Position numbers and translations under genes: made by a program. A model generated the notes under the pieces. That model was not told the DNA's origin. It saw only the letters and a program-made list of their open reading frames with translations, and ran no database searches. A stretch of 64,000 nucleotides of DNA from Pseudeuparius sepicola (taxonomy: Eukaryota; Arthropoda; Insecta; Coleoptera; Anthribidae): NCBI GenBank assembly GCA_963920635.1, contig OY987302.1:36927278-36991277 (forward strand). Reading direction: 5' to 3'. Below are positions 50,801-62,800 of the stretch, one piece after another (positions within the stretch are counted from its first letter, which is position 1; the number at the start of each line of letters is the position of its first letter).

Positions 50801-53800
50801 TCAAACAGGTAAAAATGAGGTTTAGAAAAAAATTAATTTCGGCTTTAAAAAAAGGTTGGAATTTTTTTAATTGCGATTTCACGTTCTGGGTATTTTTCCC
50901 TACCCACTGTTAAAATTAATGTAGTTATGAATAAATCACCCTGTATAATGTACATATAAATTTATAAATGCATTTATACCTACATAGGAAAAGTAACAAT
51001 ATTTTATTTTAAATTTTCTACATACAGGGCGATTGAACTAAATCTAAATATGCATTTATTATAAATTATAAAAATCAGGTTGAAATTTAGTTGTAAAAAC
51101 AATAAACCACTAAATGTTGCTCAAAATTCTCAATTAAAAAATTTTGTCTTCTATCAGAATATAAAAATTTATAAATGGAGAAACTTCTTTCCACATCAAC
51201 CGATGTAAGAGATGCGCTTTTAAAATTGCTCACTATCACAGGATCCAAATCGATGGATTCGGTAAAATCTCTCTTTAAAATATTTGCTACTTGGCTAAGA
51301 ACTGAAACCCACTATTTTTTTCCATCACATTTCTAAATTTTTGAAATATTTTGTGCCCAATTTTACCTGTGACATTTTGAAAAGCAACCTCAGATTGTTT
51401 TACCAGTTCTACACTTCGGGTTAATGGCAAATTAAATTCCTCCATTTGTGTTATTGTTTTAAAAAGAAAGCTATAATTTTCTTTTAGAAAGGAAGAATCA
51501 GAAATAAAATGCAGAAATAGATTATCCTTCGTATGTAAATATTTACCTATCTATAATTTATTCTGTCCTTTTTAGTAATTGTACTTTCGCGGTGTTGCTA
51601 GTTGTTTTAGGAAGGATGAAAATAAATTTTTACTCAAACAAATTAAACAAATACATAAATAATCGATATGAATCTGTACAGCCGCAGCGCTGTTAGATTT
51701 ACCTGGGGTTCACCCTCGGATTCGTCTTACCTTAGTTTGAAATTTGAAAATAGGATATTAATCCCGAGGCTCGTCTCGAGCTTGGTCCCGAGGTTGGGTA
51801 ATCCTGAATCTCTAGGTGTTTTTTGTTTTTGCATTTTCCAGCACCCACATTTCTCGCGAAACCACGAAAATTTAGGGACCGGTAGAATCAAATTCGACAT
51901 CAAACCGCGCTATCGTATGGACGGCGGACTTCTAGACTAGACAACTGGACAAAAAACGCACAAACCAGTAGAGGTTGGAGTGGTGCGTAATAATTATCGA
52001 TATTTTGTCAATGTTAGATTAGTTTATTGCGTCTTCGGAAATAATAACTTTTATAAGAAAACTTACTCAAAATCTCACTAAACTAAACAAAAAAATTCTG
52101 TGATTTATTAATGCCGGGGTTATTGGACTGAAAGCTCTGAAATACAAAGACTGAACGTCTATGTGTATCGAATTGATGCATTTGTCTTGTTCGACGTCGC
52201 ATCTCTAATGCCTGCGTCACACTAGTTGCGCTAGTTGCCAGCAGAGGGCGTTTGTGAATGTAACCTCGCGTTTTTCCCAGTTTTGTGTTGGTTTTCGCGG
52301 TAAATCGCGGTTTCAATTAGCAATATTGATCAGCGTCTTTGTGAAAATGCCGGAGTATTCGAACGCCGAGTTCACAGACATATTTATAATCTACGGGAAA
52401 TGCAATTTAAGTTTACAGAATACCGTATTCGTTTTCCCACTAGGGTAAATATGCCAAATCGACGTACCTTTTTTAATGTTGTACAACGTTTGCGAGACAC
52501 TGCTGTATTGCAAGCTGAAAGGGGTGGACCTGGAGGGCAAATTAATATGAACGATATTGAGGCAGTCCTTGATTTGGTGGAAGAGGAACCTTCCGTAAGC
52601 ACTACAGTTATTGCAGGGAGATTTGGAATATCTCAGAACAAGGCAAGTAAACTAAAACCAATAAAACTTACTTGTACCTAATACCTACATGAAATTTAAA
52701 ATTTAACAATAAAATTATTGACAGGCATGGAGGATTCTAAGGGAAAACGGCCCCCCGAAACGGCCTTCACCCTAATAACATACAAAAGGTCCAAGCGTTA
52801 GAAGCAAATGATTTTCCGGTGAGAATGACATACTGCACTTGGTTACGTGATCGAATCGCCCAAGACCCAAACTTTGTTTTCAACATTCTTTGGACTGACG
52901 CATGCTGCTTTACACGTGCTGGCTTTGTAAATCCTAACGCATTCGCCAAAATTGTGAATATTTCTAATTTATGGTTTTTGTTTTTAGCCCCTTCAGATCC
53001 GAATTTTTTCCCTGGGTTAAAAAAATTTTTTTTGGTGAATACTTATTTTTAATGGTTAATATAATGCCTTAATGAAAATAGTTTGCATCTTATGTATTTG
53101 CATACTAATGTACAACTGGTCACAGGCCTAGCACAAGGTATACATCTGGCATATAGATATACTACAATAAAAAAATACAACTTTATAACATATAAAACTG
53201 TAAAAAACAATTTCTTGCCTTTATCAAACATAAGTGAACTTTACATTTATGACAAAATTACAACCAGGCATCTTACATCTTGTAACTTCTTTTTTGTCAT
53301 GAAAGTGCGGCAAGTGGTCAACTTTATCACTTTGAATTTCGAAAAGTGGACGCCGTTCCACTATTCTTCGTGTCGGAGACGGTACTATTGGAGGCGTAAG
53401 TGAGAGTTGTGAGGCTGATGAAGGCCTACCTCTTTTATTCGGCACCACTACCTTTCCCCATTTTATAAGACCTTCTGCAACTCTTGTCCTGAATCATCAG
53501 TGCCTCCATAATCCATATCTTCGATATCTGAGAAGCTTCCATTTTCTAGAGCATCTAAGAGTTCTTGTACTTCCTTTGGATTTTCTAGATCATATCTTTT
53601 TCGTGATTTATTCATATTTCCTGAAAAACAAAAAACAATTACTAACAGAAATTGGTGCCACATGTACATATGAATGTACAAGCAGTAACAATACTTGAGT
53701 CGGTCGGTACACTCTCATGTACACAAATATATACAACGAAATAACACATGCAAAAACAAAATATTATACTATCAAGTATTACACATTTCTTATAAAAGTA

Positions 53801-56800
53801 TAAAGATTGATAAATACTTACCAGGACCCTGAATGGACACTTTTTTAAGTGAAAAATACAAGATAAGTTCAGCGCAATACACCTAACTTACACTCGATCT
53901 GTCGGTAGAAACAGTTGAGTGGATAGTTCCACTATTGGCCACGAGATGACATCACAAATTATTTATTGGGTGGGGGATATGTCCATAATCATGTACAAAC
54001 AGTCTGAGTTGAATATTTTAACAAAATAAAGAAATTCTTGAGTAAAAAAACCACGAACATGTACACATGTACACATGTACATGTAGGTACATGTACACCG
54101 GGTCTGAAGGGGTTGTACCTAATACCTACATGAAATTTAAAATTTAACAATAAAATTATTGACAGGCATGGAGGATTCTAAGGGAAAACGGCCCTCGAAA
54201 CGGCCTTCACCCTTATAACATACAAAAGGTCCAAGCATTAGAAGCAAATGATTTTCCGGTGAGAATGACATACTGCACTTGGTTACGTGATCGAATCGCC
54301 CAAGACCCAAACTTTGTTTTCAACATTCTTTGGACTGACGCATGCTGCTTTACACGTGCTGGCTTTGTAAATCCTAACGCATTCGCCAAAATTGTGAATA
54401 TTTCTAATTTATGGCTTTTGTTTTAGACACAACAGTCACATTTGGTCCGATGAAAACCCGCATGCTGTTCGGCGGTTTAATTTCCAACGTTGGTTTTCAA
54501 TCAATATTTGGGCAGGAGTTTATGGAGATCGATTAATTGGACCATATATTCTACCGGAAAATTTAAACGCTGAACTACACTTGGATTTTCTGAGAAATGT
54601 TTTATTTGATAATTTGCCACTACAAGTACTGCATGACATGTGGTTTATGCACGATGGTGCACCAGCACATTTTGCGAGACCTGTTCGTGCACTTTTAGAC
54701 GAACAATGAACCAACCGTTGGATCGGACGAGAAGGGCCCATTGGATGGCCGCCTCGATCACCAGACTTGAATCTAACGGATTTTTGTATTTGGGAATACA
54801 TGGCGATTGTGTACGAACAGGAAATCGACAACGAGCAGCGGTGACGTGAACAAATTGAAGGAGAAGCTGATCAAATCCGGAATAATCATGGACTTTTTGC
54901 ACGTATCCGCACTTCTTTAATTAACCGAGTGAATTTGTGCATCGAGGTTAACGGTGGTCTCTTTGAACAGCTACTGTAGTGCTTTTGCAAGCGCAATGTG
55001 TGCTAGTGGAGTTGTGTTTTTTGGTTACCCTTCGAAGTTTTCCTGGCGGAGGATGATCCACCTCGTTGTGGTCGTCAGGCTGAGTACCTCGCTTCAAACA
55101 AAAAGAATGGCGGAGGGAAACCAGAAGGTCCCCAACAGATTTAATTTTTAATTTTAATGTAAAATGCAAAAAAACAGAAAATGGTGCAATATTCAATCTT
55201 GGAAATGTCAGTAAGGTAGGTGTTTCATAAGCATTCTACACATGCTCCTTAGAAAGTAATCGTTTTCAAAAGGAAATCGAAATTTCGTGGTGAATCCTCG
55301 GGTAAATTGATGGACGTGGCAACGCCGCGCTATTTCACTACCTGTCACTACCATTGACACGTCATGCGGGCATCCATAGACGGCGTTTTTTGAGGGGTTT
55401 TAAATAATTAAAAAAAAAATTTAGGCTTAAGAAAAATATTATAAAATTTTTGAAAATCTATTTTGGAAAGTCTAATTTTTCTTTATCTACAATAATTTTT
55501 TTGTACTAAGTGATAGTTAACCCTGGATACTCTCTACATTTTACATAACATCTTATTCTATAATCTTATGAGAGTTGAAATCATGCGGCCGGCTCTCATA
55601 CTATTAGATTCGCCTGAGGTAATCCTCCAGACTGTAGGGTTCAAACCATATTAATAAGTCAAAAACTTGTTTTTTAAATGCCTTTTGATTATTACATTAT
55701 TTAATATTACATTGTTTCATATTAGCTAAAAGAGGACGAAAGTCTATGACTTGGGAGCACATAGTTGAGGGTCCTTGTGCTGTGGATATTTCGTGGCTTT
55801 GATATTTCCAACAAGGATTTGTTATTATAAAAAACAACTCACATTCTTGGATATAAATTGCATAAAGAGTGAGTACTCTGATTTTTGTGAAAATGTTGTG
55901 GCAAGATTCGCAAAACTTTAAAGTTGAAAATGGCTCGTGTGGCTGCATTCTGTACACAAAAGATTCTGATTCAAGCTGTCGCGGACCCATAGAAAGCGAT
56001 GCCATATCTCATTTTAGATTCAAGAGTTTGTAAAGTAAACTGTTTTCCTTATCTTAGTGTTTTTATAGAATTCTAAGGGAGTAACAGGCTGAGTTGAGTA
56101 CCACACTACCTATTTGTAACTCCCATGTTAATCTGCTATCTAGGTGAGTTCCTAAGAATTTTGTTTCGTTTTGTAATATATGCGCGCTAGAGCACTGTAC
56201 CTCTGAAATAACATGTGTGTTGTTACACTTTTGTAATTTGGCCTCACGGTGAGGATACCCTTTCCGCTTTCCTTCGTCACGTAACTCCCAACATGGTTTT
56301 CTTCCTTTTCTGGATGTGTTGGTCTCACGGAGGATCGATTGTTCTCTTGGACACGCGGTCTACTGGAAATCAACACATACAGGTAGGCACCTTAATGGTT
56401 TCTCTCATCACCACCAATCCCAAAAACAATCCGTTATTAATTCCTTAGTCTATCAAGCAATAATTTATCTCTCAGAACATGATAATCTCAATAAAGAACT
56501 GGATCATCTTACTAATGTTTTCCAACAATTTTTCTTATCCTAGTATTTAGCGCTCTATTAAGAAATTTACTATCCCAACAACATACTAACACATGCATAA
56601 ATGACCCGCCCACCACTATGGCTATCCTTGATATAATATTCAAAAATTTTTCACGCTCCATAAATTATCCCAATATTACCTACTTACTACGAGTGGTGTA
56701 TATCGTGTGCTCATGTAGACAAATTTATATTGGAAAAACGGGACGAACTCTATCAACATGTGTTAAAGAACACGAATGGTATACGGTACGTCAACCGGGC

Positions 56801-59800
56801 CAATTTGTACTTGCCGAGCATTATCTGGACATGGAACAACAAGTCTTGCTTAATTATACTAAAATCCTATCAAAATTAAACGCTCCCCATCGAAAGAAAA
56901 ATCCTAGTCGAGGCTGAAATCCCCATTTTTTGTAAAATCAATACTTACAATACAGGCAAAACATTAAAAGGCACGTTCATGTCTTTAAGTTAAGGAATCC
57001 TTGATAATACAGCCACCTAATTTTAAATTTCCAATCATGAAGAAGTGGCTGCCTAAACAAACGCCTATGCCACTTTGGTAAAAAAAATGTATATAAATAC
57101 CACATACTGACACCTATCACCGTGTCAGATATCAAAATATTGTGCCAAAACTTAGTTACTACTACGATTTCCGTCTCACGTATTTTATAATATACCTACA
57201 TAGAGCTTTAACTCCTTCCTGGGATTCTTTATTCAAAGCTATGAGGCAATATCACACATGGTTTCTTTAGCCCATAGTTATGACATTTATGCAAAACTAT
57301 ATGAAATAATATGATTTTGACATTCATTGCATAAATCGTGAAAACTAGTTACTAGTAATAATGATTATTATTAAGATTAAAGAAATACACATACTGGCCT
57401 CTGGAAGTATGTAGTAGAAGGGTTACCAGCGTGGATGCACCTGGACAAGTACAGTTATTTGCCAGCAATGCATACTTAAATTTATCCTCACAGACATCAA
57501 ACTCGGCGAACTTTACATGCAATTTGTTATATATCACACATGGTTTCTTTAGCCCATAGTTATGACATTTATGCAAAACTATATGAAATAATATGATTTT
57601 GACATTCATTGCATAAATCGTGAAAACTAGTTACTAGTAATAATAATTATTATTAAGATTAAAGAAATACACATACTGGCCTCTGGAAGTATGTAGTAGA
57701 AGGGTTACCAGCGTGGATGCACCTGGACAAGTACAGTTATTTGCCAGCAATGCATACTTAAATTCATCCTCACAGACAACAAACTCGGCGAACTTTACAT
57801 GCAATTTGTTTTCTGGCCGGAAGATCTGGACATATTGAGCTACTTTAGGAGCGAAATCCTTTACGGCCCATGAACGCAAAATTGTGTGTTCATCCTGCAA
57901 TGAAAAGAGAAAATATTTTTGTTCGTAAGTTTTATTTTTCAGTAATAATTATCAAATTTAAAAAAATATATTCGCTACAGGTGCGACCTCATAAATGTTT
58001 CCACTAGGCATGCAAAATGAGCAAGAAGTCAAGAATTTCGGGTAAATGCGGCAACGTTGCGCCAAATTGTACTCTGTGGTACGGCTTCTCAAATCAATAA
58101 CTTCCACCGCACCACCCCGCTCCTCCCCGTACCATATAGGTAGAAAATTGCGTAGAGTGACGTATTATCTCAGTCAACGAAAATACTAAATAAATCGCTG
58201 CATTATTATTATAATAATTTATAAGGGGATTTAAAGTTTAACACGACCCGATACGACGAGAAATCGCATAGCGCCGTCTCAAAGCTGTTGATCGAAATTT
58301 TATTGGCTCCGGACTCGCTATGATGCATGAAGGTAGCGCCTCTTATTATTTCTTCACTCAACGGTTTTATCCTTTGATCACAAAATCCTGTTATTTTTAT
58401 TGCTTATTTTATATTGAGTAACTATATTTTTTTCTTGTTTTTTACATACCAATTAAGTTAGTTCAATAAACATATAGATACAGGGTGATTCAGTCATGAT
58501 GTAAAAAAATTTAAGCACACAATGAGGGAGGCCTACTAAAAAGGAAAATGTGAAAAAAAATTGTTTAGCGAAGTTTAAAACATGGGGCTATTAGGGTTGC
58601 CAACCCTCCCGATTTGGGTGGGAGGCTCGCGCTTTTAAACTAGGTCTCCCGAATCCCGCATACTGTGAGAAAACTCCCGCAAACCTCTGGCTGGGTTTGG
58701 TATTTAGCTCGGATCGATCTTTTTTATGTTTTATGCTTTAGAGAATGCCTGTCTCTGTCTGCCATAAACGATACGCAAGGATAGTTAGGAAGGTTAGGAC
58801 ATTTGACGATTTGGAAGGGAAGGGGGGTGAGAGAGGCAAGGGCCGAATTTAAGTTGGTAGCATTTACACGTGAATTGGCGATTTAGTTAGTAACTTCCTA
58901 AATATTTAACGCTACCAGCCATAGGCGCACACAGACTTGTTTGGCATGTTCTTTGTTTATTGCGTACATTTATGTTGTTTTGGCTGTTTTCACCATCCCC
59001 CGAGTCTTCAGGTGAGGTTCCGATGCTTTCGGCGCCCCCAAACAAGAAAAAACATGCGATATCTAAGTGTGATTCTGGAGGAACTATAACCGGGAATCAC
59101 CGGGTGTATAGTTGGTTGATGGTTGACTTTCTGTCTTTGTTTATAGCATGTTTTTAGAGTAGTATGGATATATTTAATCTTGGAGTCAAAATAAAGGGCA
59201 TTTTAACAATGGGGCACCACGTCTATAGGTTTTGACGTCATTGATCCACCTAGTCGTGGTCATCGGGCTGAGTACCACGCCGCAAACAACTTGTGTCAGC
59301 TGAGGGAAACCAAGAGAATATTAAAAAAGGAAAAATGTATTGATATTGGAAAATCAAAAAGCTCGTAAATTAACTTAGATCATGCTGTTTCCCAAATATT
59401 TAGAAACTTATCGAACTTTTCGGTTTTCTTGATATTTTAACATTTTTTAAGATTTCTCGGTAAAAGTAAAAACAAACAAATTTACGATATGTTGGTACAA
59501 CTGGCAACTGCGTGTCGGGAGATGTGGGTCTTATATTGACTAGTGCGACCAGTCAGAAGCCCCGTTAATTAGGGCTTCAAACTAATGCACTTCTGAAAAT
59601 ATATTACTTTTTTGGTTGATTAGTTAAATTAACTATTTCGAAAAATTAGTTTTAAAACAATTTTTCTGACAGTTACAGGACAGCGATTCGTGCTACAGAC
59701 AGATATAAATAAAATACAATAATCAGAGCTTGAATATATAAGTATATAAATGCAAACTAAGCACGCACGTGTTCGTGCACTCAGCATCTAATCATCACTT

Positions 59801-62800
59801 TTACACAAAAAGAGTCCATTGTTCGTGGAGACGTGACTGATTTGATTTTTTTTTTAATTTCAGATTCATATTACACTAATTTTTATCAACCTATGGTGTC
59901 AATTTTTTACATCATGACTGAATCACCCAGTATATAATATTTTTATTCCGGAAAATTACTCAGTTCTGTTTCAATCTCAATCTCAATCGCAATTGCAATC
60001 CCAATCCCAATCCAAATCCCAATCCCAATCTTAATCTCAATTTCAATTTTTAAAGCTTCTCCGGTGTCTTCGGATGAGGTTAATTGGTTAATCGTGAATC
60101 TAGAAATTCTCTTAGATATCGGATTTTCAAGGTTCTTTTCGGCACCGGAGGAAAGTAAGTACGAGACCCAATTAAGAGATTTACCACCTTCGATTTTTAG
60201 AACGGCTCTATTCGAGGTTGTCGAGAGGCTTTTGCCAAAAAAGCCGCCAATGTCCGTGGGCAGGGTTGTAAGATTTTCCACTAATATTCAGGCAATCTCA
60301 GGCCAACCTAACGGCGCCTAATTTACTGTTTTTTGCACTGTAATTGGCAATGTCGCGGGCTTAATAAGATGTTAGGTTCGTCGTCACTTACGCCTTTGAG
60401 GTTATGGCTGGATTTTAAATCTCGATAGAGGGGAGGGGTAATAATTGCAACGTTGGCAGTTGAACTCCTTTGCGACCACACGTATTGGAACGATTTCAAG
60501 GGCCGCGCCTGTACTTAATATAAAATCAAAGCGAAAAAAGTTATATTTTACCCTATTAGGTTATGTGTACCTATATAAGTAAACAAACGGAGTTAAAGAC
60601 AAAAAATTAAATTGATTGATTGACATTTTTCGATTTGTTTTGTTGTCTACAAATTGTTAGGCTCCGTTTGGAGTCTCCAGCTACAGGTCACATAAAAAAT
60701 ATCAGGTTATACTTACTGCAGCAGTTTTGTCCGCATAATTTCTTGCAGCCAATATAAAGCAAGCTTCAGCCTCATTCATTCTTGCTCTTATTAAATCGCT
60801 GTCCTTTAAACAAGAGCCTTGTATATAGATAACTCTTTGGGCCCAAATTGGAACTTGCAATATCATTCTCATTGTCGTGTCTAACTCCATAGGAGACAAT
60901 AATACAACATAATAATCCTGTAGAAGAGGATGCGCATAAAATTCGTTCAAAAAATCCATTATTGTATCGGCATGCAGATTTGTACTGCATACCACAACAT
61001 GTTTTTCGGATTGGGCTCTATGTGACGAATACGATCCTCCCAGCTTTTGACGTTCCATCCAGGTAAACGCCAACTGCTCAAGCTGAAAAACAAAACAATT
61101 AACCGAATAAATATTTCACGACGCAATGACTTGGTGAACTTCCCAAAAAAGTTACGATTATTCTGAAAATTGTGATAAAAAATCTGATATTAATATTTTC
61201 TGTAAAAGTTTAACAGCTGCTTTTAACAATATGACTACTTCTAGTTCTTAGTGAGACAGACTATCGAAAAGAGCAATAATTTGTTGGTAGTAATAAAGAA
61301 TAGCCCTTATTCATAAGCCAGTTTAAGAAGATTTTTGCGATGTGTGAATATAGTTCAGAAGAGAAACTCACACAGCTACAAAAATGTTTGAGAGGTGATG
61401 CAAAAAGTGCTGTAGCAGGTATGTTAGTTTCACATGATAGTATTAAAGACTTACATCACGTTGAAGAAGACTATTTAAATAGTTGAATGAAGTATTTGAA
61501 TCAAATATGTAGTTTGGTGTCTACAATAAAATTTCCAGATTATCCTCATTACCTACAGAACTCTCTATTGCTAAAATATCTTTCAAATAAAGTACCAGAT
61601 TCCTTTAAATTTATACGCAAAGTACCTACTCCTAAAAACTAAAACATCGCCGAAGTTACATAGAGTTTATTTGCAGCTTCTGTGCGAGGAAAGGGCATAT
61701 TATAACTTACTGCCACAACTTTAAAGAAGAGGATGAGGAAAAATATGGGAATTTGGTATCTAAATGAAGTTGTGTTTCACATATTTAAAAGAGAAACATC
61801 AAACAAGCAAATGCAGAGACAACTTTGTAATATAAATAATTTTCAGATGCCTCATCACCATACACTTTTTGTCAAAGGAAAAAGGTCAAAATGTGTTTAC
61901 AATTACGCATCAACCTGCCAAATTCACAAAATATTTTAACTCTTAGAAATGGGGGGAAAATATCCCTTTGAGAATGATTCCGGTAAAATTATATGGAAAT
62001 TCGACAATAATAATTGATACAACAGTTTTATATAATGATGCATCGACCGCGACCTTGCTAGATAAGTCTATTCTAGATAGATTGGATTTGCTAGGCAAGC
62101 CTTCGACACAATGTATTCAGTGGACTAATGATTTTACCAGGAGACATGCGAATTCTACAATCACTGATATAGAAATCTCAGGTATCAAAGACATACTTTA
62201 TATTTTAAAAGTCAAGCAGGAATTGACAGGGGCGATGTATTCATTTTCAGTTCAGGTAAACTAACTTTTCCTTAAGAGATATCAAACAATTTTATTGGAA
62301 ACAGTTGTCAAAAATGCAATTTGTGTTTACTTCAAACAGTGCGTAATATCGTTCACCGGTTTGAGCAGTCAGGCTGCATTAGGGGATGCGTTAAGGCGGT
62401 AAGTGCATTTCCGGGGATTAACAAGAACGGCCTCTTCCTGAGGAAAGAATATATGCGCTTTTGTGAAAATGAGCGAGCCGTGCTGACGAATCATCATTTT
62501 TCTTACATAGCAATCTCGGGAAAATTTACATCTGAGCATACCTGCAAAATCGCAGTAACTAAATGTATGGTGTAGTATTTTAGGAGACCTTATTATTGTC
62601 TCTTTTTATTGAGGGTTCTTTAACGGCCCAAAAATATCTACAGCTATTGCAAAATTAGGTTATTCCTGCTATTAATGTCGATCTGGGAGGGATATGGTTT
62701 CAACAGGATGGGTATCCGTCTTATAATGTCCGGCCAGTTCTGGAATACCTGCAAGGGATTTTTCGTGAACGCACTATAAGCACTATACGGGTACAATTTG

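Larger units (their letters stand above)
45914..50945. mobile_element. TIR element family A, 5 kb copy filled with nested inverted repeats
   Basis: The ends TACAGGGTGATTTATTCATA and TATGAATAAATCACCCTGTA match the 2.4 kb copy at 14890-17263, as do the left 300 and right 650 bases. Inside are further nested inverted repeats: 46395-46625 with 49690-49930; a fold-back at 46686-47500; 47525-47600 with 49620-49690; and a large fold-back at 47861-49340. No transposase frame was found, so mobility would depend on another copy. Confidence 0.8.
52347..54960 (+). pseudogene. DUF4817/mariner-like transposase, split by a piggyBac MITE
   Basis: The start [20 protein letters not shown] at 52347 shifts frame near 52440 into [20 protein letters not shown] and [20 protein letters not shown], the helix-turn-helix region. 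After a possible GC-AG intron (AAG|GCAAGT, about 52640), AWRILRENG and [16 protein letters not shown] (first catalytic D) follow. This middle exon occurs twice (52672-52987 and 54113-54427) with a piggyBac MITE between. After acceptor TTTTAG come [50 protein letters not shown] (second D) and [14 protein letters not shown] stop interrupts the frame near 54705. The end is [13 protein letters not shown] at about 54976. Confidence 0.83.

Noticed and set aside
55021..55130. snRNA-like gene (CCTGGCGGAGG, GGCTGAGTACC)
   Set aside because: Only short scattered similarity to U1-type RNA; no matching 5' end, Sm site or promoter.
59943..60281. Minus-strand 112-codon frame
   Set aside because: Half of it is a translated hexamer repeat and the rest has no recognisable content.
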